Both the position numbers and the translations under genes were made by a program. This document shows, in pieces, positions 45,046-54,495 of a stretch of 64,000 nt of DNA. This stretch comes from Corynebacterium pseudopelargi. GTDB lineage: Bacteria > Actinomycetota > Actinomycetes > Mycobacteriales > Mycobacteriaceae. The stretch lies in contig NZ_CP033898.1 of the NCBI RefSeq assembly GCF_003814005.1, positions 992,001 to 1,056,000 of the forward strand, written 5' to 3'. Positions within the stretch are counted from its first letter, which is position 1. Every line of letters begins with the position of its first letter. A model generated the notes under the pieces. It was not told the origin of the DNA. It did no database searches and was given only the letters and a program-made list of their open reading frames with translations.

Positions 45046-46029
45046 CTAACGATGCGCGCTATGGGCGGCATCGCCTAGCTGGGAGGTGAAATTCCAGGCA
45101 TCGCGCACGATGGTGTGCAAATCGGTGTGCTTCGGATCCCATCCGAGTTCTGCCTTGGCTTTTTCTGATGATGCAACCAGCACGGCCGGGTCGCCGGCGC
45201 GGCGGGGAGCTACCTCGGCAGGAATCGGGTGCCCGGTGACCTTTCGGCACATCTCGATTACTTCCTTGACGGAATAGCCTTCGCCTGAACCTAAATTAAA
45301 AATGCGGTGCTTGCCGGGGGTGTTGCTTTCAAGGGCAAGCATGTGGGCATGGGCGAGATCCAGGATGTGGATGTAATCGCGAATCGGGGTTCCGTCGGGG
45401 GTGGGCCAGTCGTCGCCAAACATGTAGATCTTGTCGCGGTGGCCTAAGGCTACTTGCAGCACCAGGGGAATAAGGTGCGTTTCCACTACTCGGTTTTCTC
45501 CAACCAGGCCATAGGCACCTGCCACATTGAAGTAGCGCAAGCTGGTGGCGCCCAGCCCATGAGCTGCTGCGTAGGAGGTAATGGCGTAGTCGATTGCGAG
45601 CTTGGTTGCACCATAGGGGTTGGTTGGCTGGGTGGGAGCCGATTCCTTCATCGGAACTTCCTCTGGCTCGCCGTAGGTTGCTGCAGTGGAGGAAAAGACG
45701 AGGTTTTGTACTCCGTGCTCGCGCATCGCATCGAGCAGCACCAGGGTGGTAACGAGGTTGTGTTGCCAATACTCTTCAGGCACCTCTACGGATTCGCCTA
45801 CCAAAGAGCGAGCGGCAAAGTGCAGGACGGCATCGAATGATTCTGCGGCGAGCACCTCATCGGCGAGGTCTCGAACATCGCCTTCGATAAAGGTGGCGCC
45901 TTGGGGGAGAGCGTCCCGGTTACCTGTGCTGAGATTATCGATGATGGTGACGTCGTGGCCGTGTTCGAGCAATACCGTCGCGCACACGCTGCCAACATAG
46001 CCAGCACCGCCAGTAACCAGGAGCTTCAT
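45046..46029 (-). CDS. galE: UDP-glucose 4-epimerase
   Basis: GalE of 327 residues interconverts UDP-glucose and UDP-galactose, supplying galactofuranose for corynebacterial arabinogalactan. NAD-binding GGAGYVG is at 7-13; the catalytic pair Tyr139 and Lys143 lies in NPYGATK, and SSTAATYG is near 113-120. It follows dtxR on the same strand; a good -10, TATATT (minus strand, 46070 to 46065), stands between, so it can be transcribed separately. The order dtxR-galE is conserved in corynebacteria. Confidence 0.95.
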   Translation of the reverse strand: MKLLVTGGAGYVGSVCATVLLEHGHDVTIIDNLSTGNRDALPQGATFIEGDVRDLADEVLAAESFDAVLHFAARSLVGESVEVPEEYWQHNLVTTLVLLDAMREHGVQNLVFSSTAATYGEPEEVPMKESAPTQPTNPYGATKLAIDYAITSYAAAHGLGATSLRYFNVAGAYGLVGENRVVETHLIPLVLQVALGHRDKIYMFGDDWPTPDGTPIRDYIHILDLAHAHMLALESNTPGKHRIFNLGSGEGYSVKEVIEMCRKVTGHPIPAEVAPRRAGDPAVLVASSEKAKAELGWDPKHTDLHTIVRDAWNFTSQLGDAAHSAHR

Positions 46030-46064
46030 GGAAAAATCACACCGTCTTTTCTTTTGAGATGGGC

Positions 46065-46070
46065 AATATA
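46065..46070 (-). promoter_or_regulatory. -10 box of galE
   Basis: TATATT on the minus strand, 35 bases upstream of the galE start and after the dtxR stop, is a good -10 candidate. Confidence 0.5.
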
Positions 46071-46086
46071 AGGCGCTGTGCGCGGT

Positions 46087-46770
46087 TTAAGCCTGAGGCT
46101 CTACGCGCACTGCATGGGCGATATCGTCAAGCAGCTCTACTTCCTTCTCACCCTTGCGTAGCACAACGTGGCCACCATCGAGCCAGAGATCCAGCTCATC
46201 GCCGATGGCAATGTCTGCATCGAGGAGTGCTTGCATGGCATCTGGATCTACCTGCAAGATCTCGTTGATCTGCACCAGGGTGACGCGCTGGGGTTCTTCG
46301 GTGGCGATATCGACAACGCGCTTGCCCGGTTCCGGGGCGGCATGTTCGGCTACGCCAATTTCTTCCAAGGCGGGAATGGGGTTGCCAAAAGGAGAGCTAT
46401 CAAAGTTATCAAGCACGCCCACCAGGCGACGCTCGACTTCTTCGCTCATGACGTGTTCCCAGCGGCATGCCTCGTCGTGCACTTTATGGATATCCATCCC
46501 GATGATGTCGGTAAGCAGGCGCTCAGCCAAGCGGTGCTTGCGCATCACTGCGGTGGCCAGCTTGCGGCCCTCGGGCGTCATGTGCAGGCTGCGGTCGGAG
46601 GAGACCTTTACTAATCCATCGCGCTCCATGCGGGCTACGGTCTGGCTTACGGTTGGGCCAGACTGTTCGAGGCGCTCAGCAATGCGGGCACGCAGGGGAG
46701 TAACCCCTTCTTCCTCCAACTCGTAAATGGTGCGGAGGTACATCTCAGTGGTATCGACAAGATCTCGCAT
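46087..46770 (-). CDS. dtxR: Iron-dependent repressor DtxR
   Basis: DtxR of 227 residues is the Fe(II)-activated master repressor of iron uptake in corynebacteria, and of the toxin gene in C. diphtheriae. The winged helix domain (1-73) is nearly identical to the C. diphtheriae protein as I recall it, including the recognition helix around [17 protein letters not shown]. Metal ligands are conserved: Met10, His79, Glu83, His98, Cys102, Glu105 and His106. The linker (about 140-150) and SH3-like domain (about 150-225) are more divergent. Its own promoter candidate lies at 46911-46940, after the sigB terminator. Confidence 0.97.
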   Translation of the reverse strand: MRDLVDTTEMYLRTIYELEEEGVTPLRARIAERLEQSGPTVSQTVARMERDGLVKVSSDRSLHMTPEGRKLATAVMRKHRLAERLLTDIIGMDIHKVHDEACRWEHVMSEEVERRLVGVLDNFDSSPFGNPIPALEEIGVAEHAAPEPGKRVVDIATEEPQRVTLVQINEILQVDPDAMQALLDADIAIGDELDLWLDGGHVVLRKGEKEVELLDDIAHAVRVEPQA

Positions 46771-46910
46771 AAAATTTCACCCTTCTTCTTGCATTAGCTT
46801 ACCCAGCCAATACTTGGTGCGGTGCGTCAACATGCTGGCGAACATGCCAAGCCATGTAGTCCATCGTAGCGTGCGCCCATGCGCCTGCGTACTCAGGCAA
46901 CGCTTCTTAA

Positions 46911-46940
46911 AGTATATGCCAATCAATATCTAGAACTCAA
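46911..46940 (-). promoter_or_regulatory. dtxR promoter candidate
   Basis: On the minus strand, TTGAGT (46940 to 46935), 18 bases and TATACT (46916 to 46911) form a good sigma-A-type promoter in an A/T-rich stretch. It predicts a leader of about 130 bases. Confidence 0.55.
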
Positions 46941-46965
46941 TAAGAAAGAGTGATATTGCTGGTCA

Positions 46966-46998
46966 GAAAAAGAAAGCGTGGCCACATGGCCACGCTTT
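46966..46998 (-). terminator. Terminator after sigB
   Basis: AAAGCGTGGCCA (46973-46984) and TGGCCACGCTTT (46987-46998) form a 12-bp stem with a 2-base loop, followed on the minus strand by CTTTTTCT. Confidence 0.85.
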
Positions 46999-47016
46999 GA
47001 TGGGTATCAAAAAACG

Positions 47017-48006
47017 CTAGAAGGCGTAGGCGCGGAGCTTCTCCACACGGTCGCCATCACGAAGTTTGGCCATCACCTCACGCTCAATCTGGCGGACCCT
47101 TTCGCGGGAAAGGCCAAATTGGCGCCCAATCTGATCGAGGGTGCGCGGCACACCATCGTCGAGGCCATAGCGCATCCGAATCACATCTTGTTCACGCTGC
47201 TCGAGCGTGCCAAGCACCATGCGGATATCTGAGTGGCGCAGCGAAGCAACCACCGCCGTCTCGGCATCGGTAGCCTCGGAATCTTCAATGAAGTCGCCCA
47301 AAGGCGCTTCCTCGTCGGCACCGACTGGCATATCCAAGCTCACCGGATCACGTGATTGGCGCAGCAGCATCTCTACCTTGGCCTCATCAATGCCGGATTC
47401 CTCTGCCAGCTCTTCATTGGTGGCCTCACGGCCGAGGTGCTGATACATCTCGCGCTTGATTCGCGAGAGCTTATTCACTTGCTCTACAAGATGCACTGGC
47501 AGACGAATGGTGCGAGACTGATCTGCCATGCCGCGGGTAATGGCTTGGCGGATCCACCAGGTGGCGTACGTAGAGAACTTAAATCCCTTGGTGTAATCGA
47601 ACTTCTCCATCGCGCGGATCAACCCGAGGTTGCCCTCCTGGATCAGATCGAGCAACGGCATGCCACGGTTGGTATAACGCTTCGCCAGCGATACCACCAG
47701 GCGCAAGTTCGCCTCAAGAAGATGCGAGCGCGCCTTGCGCCCTTCTTTTACTAAGTGCTTGAGGTCGCGCTTCATGGCGCGAGTCAGATGCCGGTCACTG
47801 TCGTTGAGCAGGTACTCGGCGTACAAGCCCACCTCAATGGTTTGGGCCAACTCAACTTCTTGCTCCGCATTCAGCAACGCCGTTTTGCCGATGCCATTGA
47901 GATATACCCTGACTAGGTCTGCAGAGGGATTGTCGTTGGTCTGTCCTCGACGACTCCCGCGGTCTACTTCCTCCGTTTCGAAATCCTTGAGGGAAGAGCT
48001 CGTCAT
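47017..48006 (-). CDS. sigB: Principal-like sigma factor SigB
   Basis: SigB of 329 residues is a group 2 sigma-70 factor used in transition to stationary phase and stress. Region 1.2 is near 25-55 ([25 protein letters not shown]), region 2 contains [29 protein letters not shown] and [15 protein letters not shown], and region 4.2 ends with the helix-turn-helix [21 protein letters not shown]. It lacks the long basic head of SigA. RBS AGGAGGT precedes the ATG, and a SigH-type promoter lies at 48042-48067. The order sigB-dtxR-galE is conserved in corynebacteria. Confidence 0.95.
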   Translation of the reverse strand: MTSSSLKDFETEEVDRGSRRGQTNDNPSADLVRVYLNGIGKTALLNAEQEVELAQTIEVGLYAEYLLNDSDRHLTRAMKRDLKHLVKEGRKARSHLLEANLRLVVSLAKRYTNRGMPLLDLIQEGNLGLIRAMEKFDYTKGFKFSTYATWWIRQAITRGMADQSRTIRLPVHLVEQVNKLSRIKREMYQHLGREATNEELAEESGIDEAKVEMLLRQSRDPVSLDMPVGADEEAPLGDFIEDSEATDAETAVVASLRHSDIRMVLGTLEQREQDVIRMRYGLDDGVPRTLDQIGRQFGLSRERVRQIEREVMAKLRDGDRVEKLRAYAF

Positions 48007-48041
48007 AAAGACCTCCTAGCTATCGGCGCGTACGTGGGTGT

Positions 48042-48067
48042 AACGCAAGAGGGTTGAAAAAAGTTCC
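48042..48067 (-). promoter_or_regulatory. SigH-type promoter of sigB
   Basis: On the minus strand, GGAAC (48067 to 48063), 17 bases and CGTT (48045 to 48042) match the SigH consensus, with the same geometry as at clgR. SigH control of sigB is known in C. glutamicum. Confidence 0.65.
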
Positions 48068-48132
48068 TGGCCTTGATCGCTAGAGAATAAAACGTTTCTG
48101 ACCTGCACTAAAAGGCCAGTGGCATCTGGCGC

Positions 48133-48567
48133 TTAGGTTTCCACCAACACGGTAAAAGGCCCTTGGTTGACTGAGGCGACTTCCATCATCGCGCCAAACT
48201 GGCCTTGAGCTACCTCGATGCCGCGCTCAACCAACAGCGAGGCAATCTGATCAATCATCGGCGACGCCACCTCACCAGGGGCGGCATCTGACCACGAGGG
48301 GCGCCTTCCTTTAGCGGTGCGGCCCATCAACGTAAATTGGCTCACAAGCAGCACTGGTGCGCCTGCTTCTTCAACACTGCGTTCGCCTTCTAGGATGCGA
48401 AGCTCTGCAATCTTGCGGGCCATGGTTGCCACAGCCTGCTCATCGTCTTCTCGGCCAACCCCGATCAGTGCCAAAATGCCACCGGTCTCCGGGCAGGAGA
48501 TGGCGCCGACTACTTCACCATCGACGCGTACCGATGCCTCGCTTACGCGGGTAAGCACTGCTTTCAT
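48133..48567 (-). CDS. dtd: D-aminoacyl-tRNA deacylase
   Basis: Dtd of 144 residues removes D-amino acids, and glycine from mischarged tRNA-Ala, by hydrolysis, protecting translation. Both signature motifs are present: SQFTL at 76-80 and NQGPFT at 134-139 (the NxGPxT cross-subunit Gly-cisPro loop). It begins with the typical [28 protein letters not shown] precedes the ATG. It lies between DUF3099 and sigB on the same strand, with a 126-base spacer carrying the sigB promoter. Confidence 0.95.
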   Translation of the reverse strand: MKAVLTRVSEASVRVDGEVVGAISCPETGGILALIGVGREDDEQAVATMARKIAELRILEGERSVEEAGAPVLLVSQFTLMGRTAKGRRPSWSDAAPGEVASPMIDQIASLLVERGIEVAQGQFGAMMEVASVNQGPFTVLVET

Positions 48568-48635
48568 GGGATGCCTTTCTGCACATACTCAGTGGCGCCT
48601 TGCCACGTCTTGTCCGGATGAATACAACACCCTAC

Positions 48636-49160
48636 CTACCGTGGCGGCGAGCCACCTTCGGATGCGTCGTTATGGTCTACGACCTGAAAATCCTGCTCGG
48701 ATGCATGTGCCTCGTTGTTGCCTTGGGCTAGAGCGCGTTGTTGATTGTGCTGCTCCAACACAAATGCCTGGTATTCGCGAGCCACCGCCGGCTTGTACAC
48801 CGCTGGCGTGCGCGGATCCCTGCGTTCACCTACACCATTGGCAATGACCACGGCGACCCATGGCAACGGGATAGAGATGGCAAACAACACTGCCGAAAGC
48901 AAGATGGAATGCCACCACACATACGCCACGCCGGAGGCAAGGAGGAAGGGCACACGCAACCCTTGGAGCCATGCGTAGACCTTTTCGCGGTGGAGTCGAT
49001 TTTCTTCAGGGCTTTGGTGGGCGTCGGTAACAAGCTCGGCCTTGTGTCCTTTCAGCCGAAGCACCGCGCGCTTGGCGTGTGAAACCCGAATTTCGGCGGC
49101 GTGTGTCTCGTGCACACTGCCGTCGAAAGCATCGTGTTCCTGCTGGCTTCTGCCGTCCAT
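48636..49160 (-). CDS. DUF3099 membrane protein
   Basis: This 174-residue protein is a small actinobacterial membrane protein of the DUF3099 type. Residues about 65-115 form two adjacent membrane segments (GLRVPFLLASGVAYVWWHSILLS split by a short turn, then AVLFAISIPLPWVAVVIANG); the sequence GERRDP follows, and the tail is acidic and Gln/His-rich. ATG 49160 is preceded at 8 bases by TAGCAT (minus strand, 49174 to 49169), giving a leaderless start; the longer upstream frame is rejected. It is divergent from the DUF3039 gene with 58 bases between starts. Function unknown. Confidence 0.78.
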   Translation of the reverse strand: MDGRSQQEHDAFDGSVHETHAAEIRVSHAKRAVLRLKGHKAELVTDAHQSPEENRLHREKVYAWLQGLRVPFLLASGVAYVWWHSILLSAVLFAISIPLPWVAVVIANGVGERRDPRTPAVYKPAVAREYQAFVLEQHNQQRALAQGNNEAHASEQDFQVVDHNDASEGGSPPR

Positions 49161-49218
49161 GGTGTCTAATGCTAGTCCGCGTAGCCAAAGGGGGGTCGAT
49201 TGGTGCAAGATAGATCGA

Positions 49219-49458
49219 GTGAGTACGAGCACCCAAACCATCGAACGGCCAGAAATTCGGGAAGATCTGGGCAACGATCAAGACGTACCTAAGTTCTTCC
49301 ACTACGTAAAAAAGGATCAGATCGTAGATTCCGCGGTCTCCGGAAAAATGGTGGTAGCACTGTGCGGCGAGACGTTCCCGGTAACCAAACAAGCCAAACC
49401 GGGCTCGCCTGTGTGCCCTGATTGCGAGCGGGTGTACCGAGGCTTGCGCAAGAAATGA
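49219..49458 (+). CDS. DUF3039 small zinc-ribbon-like protein
   Basis: The protein has 79 residues with Cys49 (ALCGETFPV) and a CPDC pair, Cys66 and Cys69 (PVCPDCERVYRGL), plus His28 in FFHYV, a layout compatible with a small zinc-binding domain. It matches the actinobacterial DUF3039 family. GTG 49219 is the likely start; CAAGAT 7 bases upstream may serve as -10 for a leaderless mRNA. Its TGA overlaps the ATG of the following helicase gene, so the two are translationally coupled and probably act together. Confidence 0.8.
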   Translation: MSTSTQTIERPEIREDLGNDQDVPKFFHYVKKDQIVDSAVSGKMVVALCGETFPVTKQAKPGSPVCPDCERVYRGLRKK

Positions 49459-51152
49459 GTTCTGATCTCCGCTTATGGCAGCAGCAGGCGCTGCGAAAAT
49501 ATCTGGAACGTTCACCTCAAGACTTTCTTGCCGTAGCTACCCCCGGTGCGGGTAAAACAACCTTCGCGCTTCGGGTAGCCACCGAGCTGAAAACTAAGCG
49601 CATCGTCGACCGCGTCATCGTCGTGGTCCCCACCGAGCACCTCAAAGTGCAGTGGTCTTTAGCGGCAGCACGCGTGGGCATTTCGCTCGACCCGAAGTTT
49701 AAAAACACCGACGCGCTCAACCCCCAATACGACGGTGCCGTGGTGACCTATGCCCAGGTGGCAATGCACCCCTTTAAGCACCACGCTTTGGCAACCGCCA
49801 AGCGCACCTTGGTGATCATGGACGAGATCCACCACGGCGGCGATGCAAAAAGTTGGGGCGATGGCATCCGCGAGGCGTATTCGGACGCAGAGCGCAGGCT
49901 CGCGCTGACCGGTACGCCCTTCCGCTCCGATGATTCGGCCATCCCTTTCGTGCGCTACGAGGAAACCTCCGAAGGGTATTTGGTCTCCCAAGCAGATCAC
50001 ACCTATGGCTACGCCAATGCGCTTGCCGACGGCGTAGTGCGCCCGGTGGTCTTTCTTGCTTACTCCGGTGAGGCTCGCTGGCGTACCAGCGCAGGGGAGG
50101 AGTACGCCGCCCGGCTTGGTGAGATCATGAGCCCGGAGCAAACGGCTCGTGCATGGAAAACTGCCCTTGACCCCAAAGGCGAGTGGATTCCGGCTGTGCT
50201 CCAGGCTGCGCACACCCGGTTGATGCAGCTTCGCGCCACCATTCCCGATGCCGGCGGATTGGTCATCGCCACCGATACCACCACCGCTCGTGCCTATGCC
50301 AAGATCCTGGAGAAGCTGTCGTCTACTCCGGTGGCAGTGATTCTTTCTGATGAGGCCGGCTCTTCTGAGCGCATCAAGCAATTCGACGCCTCCACCGATG
50401 AGTGGATGGTGGCGGTGCGTATGGTGTCTGAAGGCGTGGACGTGCCGCGGCTTGCTGTCGGGGTGTATGCCACCAGTGCCTCGACTCCGCTATTTTTCGC
50501 GCAGGCGATCGGCCGCTTCGTGCGTTCGCGTGCCAAAGGTGAAACCGCATCCGTCTTCTTGCCCTCGGTGCCGGTGCTGCTAGAACTGGCCTCCAAATTG
50601 GAAACATCGCGCGATCACGTGCTGGGTAAACCTGATCGCACCAAGGAAGGCTGGGATGATGATTTGCTGGCTGCTGCGAATAAAAAGGAAAGCGAAAAAG
50701 ACCTTCAAGAGCGCAGCTATGAATCGATCGGCGCCGAGGCCGAACTCGATGCGTTGATTTATGATGGCTCCTCTTATGGCACCGGCACGCTAGCAGGTAG
50801 CGACGAAGAAGCAGACTATTTGGGCTTGCCAGGATTGCTCGATGCCGAACAAATGCGCGCGCTGCTGCGCAAACGCCAGGCCGAGCAACTCGATCGTCGC
50901 GACGCCCAATCAAACACACCAGCGCCGCCACCTGCTCAAGAGCAGAAAAAGGAAGCAGCAGCGGTAGCAAGCCAGGAGATTCCTAGGCTGCGCAAGGAGC
51001 TCAACACCCTTGTTGCACTTGCAGCGTCTCGGACGGGTCGGCCTCATGGGGCAATTCATACCGAGGTGCGCGCCCAATGCGGTGGGCCTCCTACTGCACT
51101 TTGTTCGGCAGAACAGCTGCAAGCGCGCATCGACTATCTGCGTCGTTGGTAG
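49455..51152 (+). CDS. SSL2-type DEAD/DEAH-box helicase
   Basis: The 565-residue protein is a superfamily 2 helicase resembling the SSL2/XPB-like group of actinobacteria. Walker A PGAGKTT is at 30-36, DEIHH begins at 123, LTGTPFRSD is motif III-like, and QAIGRFVRSR is motif VI. A charged Ala/Gln-rich linker near 470-510 leads to a C-terminal helical domain (EIPRLRKELNTLVALAASRTGRPHGAIHTEVR) that may bind nucleic acid. ATG 49455 overlaps the DUF3039 stop (ATGA). Role probably in DNA or RNA metabolism; no specific assignment is possible. Confidence 0.82.
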   Translation: MSSDLRLWQQQALRKYLERSPQDFLAVATPGAGKTTFALRVATELKTKRIVDRVIVVVPTEHLKVQWSLAAARVGISLDPKFKNTDALNPQYDGAVVTYAQVAMHPFKHHALATAKRTLVIMDEIHHGGDAKSWGDGIREAYSDAERRLALTGTPFRSDDSAIPFVRYEETSEGYLVSQADHTYGYANALADGVVRPVVFLAYSGEARWRTSAGEEYAARLGEIMSPEQTARAWKTALDPKGEWIPAVLQAAHTRLMQLRATIPDAGGLVIATDTTTARAYAKILEKLSSTPVAVILSDEAGSSERIKQFDASTDEWMVAVRMVSEGVDVPRLAVGVYATSASTPLFFAQAIGRFVRSRAKGETASVFLPSVPVLLELASKLETSRDHVLGKPDRTKEGWDDDLLAAANKKESEKDLQERSYESIGAEAELDALIYDGSSYGTGTLAGSDEEADYLGLPGLLDAEQMRALLRKRQAEQLDRRDAQSNTPAPPPAQEQKKEAAAVASQEIPRLRKELNTLVALAASRTGRPHGAIHTEVRAQCGGPPTALCSAEQLQARIDYLRRW

Positions 51153-51264
51153 CAGTGCCCCGTGAAGCCGGGCTGGAGGGATAGGCCACTGTGTTTTTGC
51201 TAAATACGCTACATTGGTAGCCGTCCCTCACATGAAACAACTATCTCATTAGAGAAAGGTTCTT

Positions 51265-51648
51265 ATGACTCAGCCCGGTTATCCTGCCCAGTACCCCGAC
51301 AACAACGAGCCTCTGCAGCAGAATCAAGGCAGCAACACCATTGCCGCCTGGGCTCTTGGCGTAGCCGTTGTCTCGCTGCTCTCGATCTTGCTCATGGGCT
51401 CTTTTGCTTTGATCCCTGGCCTGATCGCTGTGGTGCTTGGCATTGTGGCTTTGGTGAAGGCGAAGAAATACGCAGACCCGAAAGCCAAGCGCAAAGGCTT
51501 TGCTATCAGCGCCATCGTGCTCGGCACCCTGGTCACTATCTTCGGAGTGATCACCCTGGTGTTCCTTGCCAATGTGTTTGGTGAGTGCGCAGATTATGAC
51601 ACCGCAGAAGAAGTCCAGCGCTGCATCGAAGAAAAAGCAGGCGTCTAA
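51265..51648 (+). CDS. DUF4190 membrane protein
   Basis: The 127-residue protein has a Pro/Gln/Asn-rich N terminus of about 25 residues, two membrane segments at about 30-62 and 75-102, with the basic KAKKYADPKAKRKG loop between them, and a short acidic tail with two Cys. This is the DUF4190 pattern, common in actinobacteria; function unknown. RBS AGAAAGG precedes ATG 51265. It converges with sigA and they share a bidirectional terminator. Confidence 0.75.
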   Translation: MTQPGYPAQYPDNNEPLQQNQGSNTIAAWALGVAVVSLLSILLMGSFALIPGLIAVVLGIVALVKAKKYADPKAKRKGFAISAIVLGTLVTIFGVITLVFLANVFGECADYDTAEEVQRCIEEKAGV

Positions 51649-51684
51649 AGCGCTGCTGGCTCTAACGACTTAGCGCAACAAGAG

Positions 51685-51717
51685 AAAGCGCCGGTTTCCT
51701 TGGAAACCGGCGCTTTT
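51685..51717. terminator. Bidirectional terminator between DUF4190 gene and sigA
   Basis: AAAGCGCCGGTTTCC (51685-51699) and GGAAACCGGCGCTTTT (51702-51717) form a 15-bp perfect stem with a 2-base loop and T/A runs at both ends. Confidence 0.88.
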
Positions 51718-51734
51718 GTCGTGCTTAGCAGCGA

Positions 51735-53423
51735 TTAATCGAGGTAATCGCGAAGCACCTGGGAGCGCGAGGGGTGGCGCAACTTCGACATCGTCTTCGA
51801 TTCGATTTGGCGGATGCGCTCCCTAGTCACGCCATAGACTTGGCCGATTTCGTCTAAGGTGCGAGGCATGCCGTCGGTAAGCCCAAAGCGCAACTTCACT
51901 ACTCCGGCTTCACGCTCGGTAAGTGTGTGCAGAACATCTTGAAGCTGGTCTTGCAGCAGGGTAAACGAGACGGCGTCGACTGCAATCACGGCCTCGGAAT
52001 CCTCGATGAAGTCACCGAGCTGGCTATCGCCTTCGTCGCCAATGGTTTGATCCAAGGAAATAGGTTCGCGAGCATACTGCTGGATCTCCAGCACCTTCTC
52101 CTCGGAAATATCCATCTCTTTGGCAAGCTCTTGAGGCGTAGGTTCGCGGCCAAGATCCTGCAGCAACTCACGCTGAATACGGCCGAGCTTGTTAATAACT
52201 TCCACCATGTGCACAGGAATGCGGATGGTGCGAGCCTGATCAGCCATGGCGCGAGTAATGGCCTGACGGATCCACCAGGTGGCGTAGGTAGAGAACTTAT
52301 AGCCCTTGGTGTAGTCGAACTTCTCTACCGCGCGGATCAGACCCAGGTTGCCTTCCTGGATCAAATCAAGAAACGCCATGCCACGGCCGGTATAACGCTT
52401 TGCCAAAGACACAACGAGGCGGAGGTTAGCCTCAAGCAGGTGGTTTTTCGCCTTGCGGCCATCGCGGGCAATCGCACGCAAATCGCGCTTAACGGCAGGG
52501 GTGAGCTTTGCGTTCTTATCGCCGTTATTAAACGCCTCTTCCATCTGCTCCATGCGATAGGTGGCGTATAGACCGGCCTCGATGCGCTTAGCCAAAGACA
52601 CTTCCTGCTCTGCATTCAGCAGCGCAACTTTGCCGATCTGCTTGAGATAGGCGCGAACAGAGTCGGCAGAGGCGGATAGCTCTGCGTCCTTGCGGGCTTG
52701 GCGCAGCGCGGCAGATTCGTCTTCGTCCCAGACGGAGGAGCCGTCGTCTTCGTCTTCCTCGGAAGAATCCTCATCCTCGTCGTCTTCGAGATCATCTTCA
52801 TTGATGTCCTCGTCCAGGTCCTCGTCGGCGCCTGGCAAGTCATCTTCATCGATGGCGTCGGAGTCGAGCACATCTTCGTCGTCTTGAAGCTCGAGTTCTT
52901 CTTCTGCCTTAGGCGCCTTCTTTGCAGCCTTCTTGGCAGTTTTCTTCGCCGTCTTTTTGGCGGTCTTCTTTGCAGCCTTCTTCGCTGTCTTCTTCGTGGC
53001 TTTCTTCGCAGCCTTCTTCGGGGCAGCCTGCTCGGCTACCTCCTGCTCCTCGGCCGGCGCTTCAGTGGCATCGGTTTGCGAAGCCGTGATCTCGTCGGCC
53101 TTCTTTACCACCTTGCGGGTGGTTTTCGCGGCCTTCTTGGCTACCTTCTTTGCGGTCTTTTTTGCCGTCTTTTTCGCCGGTGCGGCCTTCGCCTTGGCAG
53201 CGTCGGCACCAGCAGCCGTATCTGCCTGATCGCCGGACTCTGCATCCTTTGCCGCAGCGGTGGTGGTGCTGGGGCTTACTTTGCGCGCGACTTTGCGTGC
53301 GCTCTTTTTAGCCGCAGTCTTTTTCACGGCCTTTTTCGGAGCCTCATTACCAGTCTCGGCAACGGAGGCCTCGCTTTGAGTGCGTGCCGTTGCGGAAGAA
53401 TCTGAATGCTCAGTGGCTGCCAC
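51735..53423 (-). CDS. sigA: Primary sigma factor SigA
   Basis: SigA of 562 residues is the housekeeping sigma-70 factor. The first about 160 residues form a strongly basic head of Lys-Lys-Ala/Thr repeats, resembling histone H1 tails, followed by a very acidic stretch ([17 protein letters not shown]). Region 1.2 begins near 255 ([25 protein letters not shown]), region 2 has [22 protein letters not shown] and [15 protein letters not shown], and region 4.2 has [24 protein letters not shown] 53423 is chosen because GAAAGGG lies just upstream; an ATG at 53450 would begin before that RBS. Confidence 0.96.
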   Translation of the reverse strand: MAATEHSDSSATARTQSEASVAETGNEAPKKAVKKTAAKKSARKVARKVSPSTTTAAAKDAESGDQADTAAGADAAKAKAAPAKKTAKKTAKKVAKKAAKTTRKVVKKADEITASQTDATEAPAEEQEVAEQAAPKKAAKKATKKTAKKAAKKTAKKTAKKTAKKAAKKAPKAEEELELQDDEDVLDSDAIDEDDLPGADEDLDEDINEDDLEDDEDEDSSEEDEDDGSSVWDEDESAALRQARKDAELSASADSVRAYLKQIGKVALLNAEQEVSLAKRIEAGLYATYRMEQMEEAFNNGDKNAKLTPAVKRDLRAIARDGRKAKNHLLEANLRLVVSLAKRYTGRGMAFLDLIQEGNLGLIRAVEKFDYTKGYKFSTYATWWIRQAITRAMADQARTIRIPVHMVEVINKLGRIQRELLQDLGREPTPQELAKEMDISEEKVLEIQQYAREPISLDQTIGDEGDSQLGDFIEDSEAVIAVDAVSFTLLQDQLQDVLHTLTEREAGVVKLRFGLTDGMPRTLDEIGQVYGVTRERIRQIESKTMSKLRHPSRSQVLRDYLD

Positions 53424-53739
53424 GTACGCCCTTTCGGTTGCTGTTCTCACTCATGTACGCCCGGCGAGCCTTAAAAGAGGGAAGACATTGGCTCGTGCTG
53501 CCGACTTCCGCTAAAACTTGCAACGCGCGCAAAATGCGCGCGAGAAGCTGCCGTGCGATGGACAAAGCGCCATTATAAAGCAAAACGCCCACGCGTGTTG
53601 CGTAGGGCGTTATTGTCAAGTATCAGTTCCGCCGAGATTTCGTTTTCATTCTCGCCTAAGCACAGGCTCGAACGCAAGGGGCTCGCATGGAAAAGTAACC
53701 AGCAAGCCCCTCAACGTGCTTGGCGTTTTGGCAGTTGCG
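53424..53739 (-). promoter_or_regulatory. sigA promoter and leader region (316-base gene-free gap)
   Basis: On the minus strand, TATAAT (53577 to 53572) is a consensus -10 for sigA, with no good -35. The leader of about 140 bases contains a perfect hairpin, CGCGCGCA-AAA-TGCGCGCG (53524-53542). The rest of the gap, toward ppgK, contains the ppgK terminator and a weak repeat AGGGGCT/AGCCCC (53678 and 53703). No gene is seen. Confidence 0.65.
53577..53611 (-). terminator. Terminator after ppgK
   Basis: AACGCCCACGC (53584-53594) and GCGTAGGGCGTT (53600-53611) form an 11-bp stem with one bulge; the minus strand continues TTTTGCTTT. The tail runs directly into the sigA -10 box. Confidence 0.75.
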
Positions 53740-54495
53740 CTAGGGGCGAAGCTGCTGCTGGGCGGCCATAGCGGCACCGACGATGCCGGCGCGGTTACGC
53801 AGCTCAGCAGGCACAACCGGGGTGTCAATATTCAACTTCGGTACCCACTTATCGGCCTTGCGGGAAATGCCACCGCCAACGATGAACAGCGAAGGCCAAA
53901 ACAGTCGCTCATATTCGCGCAGCACCTTCGTTACGCGCTTAGCCCACTTGGTATAGGAGAGCTCTTCGCGGTCTTTTGCAGCAGAAGAAGCGAGATGCTC
54001 TGCCTCTTTGCCATCGACGATGAGGTGGCCCAATTCGGTGTTGGGGCACAAGGTGCCGTCGATAAGGTAGGCAGAACCAATGCCGGTGCCTAAGGTGAGC
54101 AGAATCACCGCACCCTCGCGAGCCTTGGGATTACCAAATTGCGCCTCTGCAAGGCCCGCGGCGTCGGCGTCGTTGAGCACGGCAACTTCACGCTCAGCGC
54201 CTAAATGCTGAGCAAACAACGCTTGGAGGTCGGTGCCGATCCATGCATCATCGATATTGGCAGCACTCAAGGCGCGCTGCTCGCGAACCACGCTCGGCAG
54301 CGTGATGCCCACCGGGCCATCCCATTCAGCGCGGCTTAAAATCTCCTTGATTGTGTCAGCCACTGCGTCGGGGGTTGCAGGCTGAGGGGTGAGGATCTTG
54401 ATGCGATCGCCAATGAATTCCCCGCTGTCGAGGTCTACGCGGGCACCTTTGATGCCAGAACCGCCAACGTCGATACCAAAGCCAATGTTTGTCAT
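53740..54495 (-). CDS. ppgK: Polyphosphate glucokinase
   Basis: PpgK of 251 residues is a ROK-family kinase that phosphorylates glucose with polyphosphate or ATP, giving a PTS-independent route into glycolysis. The N-terminal phosphate motif is [11 protein letters not shown], and [16 protein letters not shown] and [14 protein letters not shown] follow; the C terminus contains [18 protein letters not shown] 54495 is preceded at 8 bases by TACACT (minus strand, 54509 to 54504), so it is probably leaderless and the longer upstream frame is rejected. The order ppgK-sigA on one strand matches C. glutamicum. Confidence 0.92.
   Translation of the reverse strand: MTNIGFGIDVGGSGIKGARVDLDSGEFIGDRIKILTPQPATPDAVADTIKEILSRAEWDGPVGITLPSVVREQRALSAANIDDAWIGTDLQALFAQHLGAEREVAVLNDADAAGLAEAQFGNPKAREGAVILLTLGTGIGSAYLIDGTLCPNTELGHLIVDGKEAEHLASSAAKDREELSYTKWAKRVTKVLREYERLFWPSLFIVGGGISRKADKWVPKLNIDTPVVPAELRNRAGIVGAAMAAQQQLRP

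Noticed and set aside
46771..46960. DtxR operator upstream of dtxR for autoregulation
   Set aside because: No sequence resembling the palindrome TTAGGTTAGCCTAACCTAA was found in the spacer.
52690..53405. Long plus-strand frames opposite sigA
   Set aside because: They are mirror frames caused by the Lys/Ala and acidic repeats of SigA on the minus strand.
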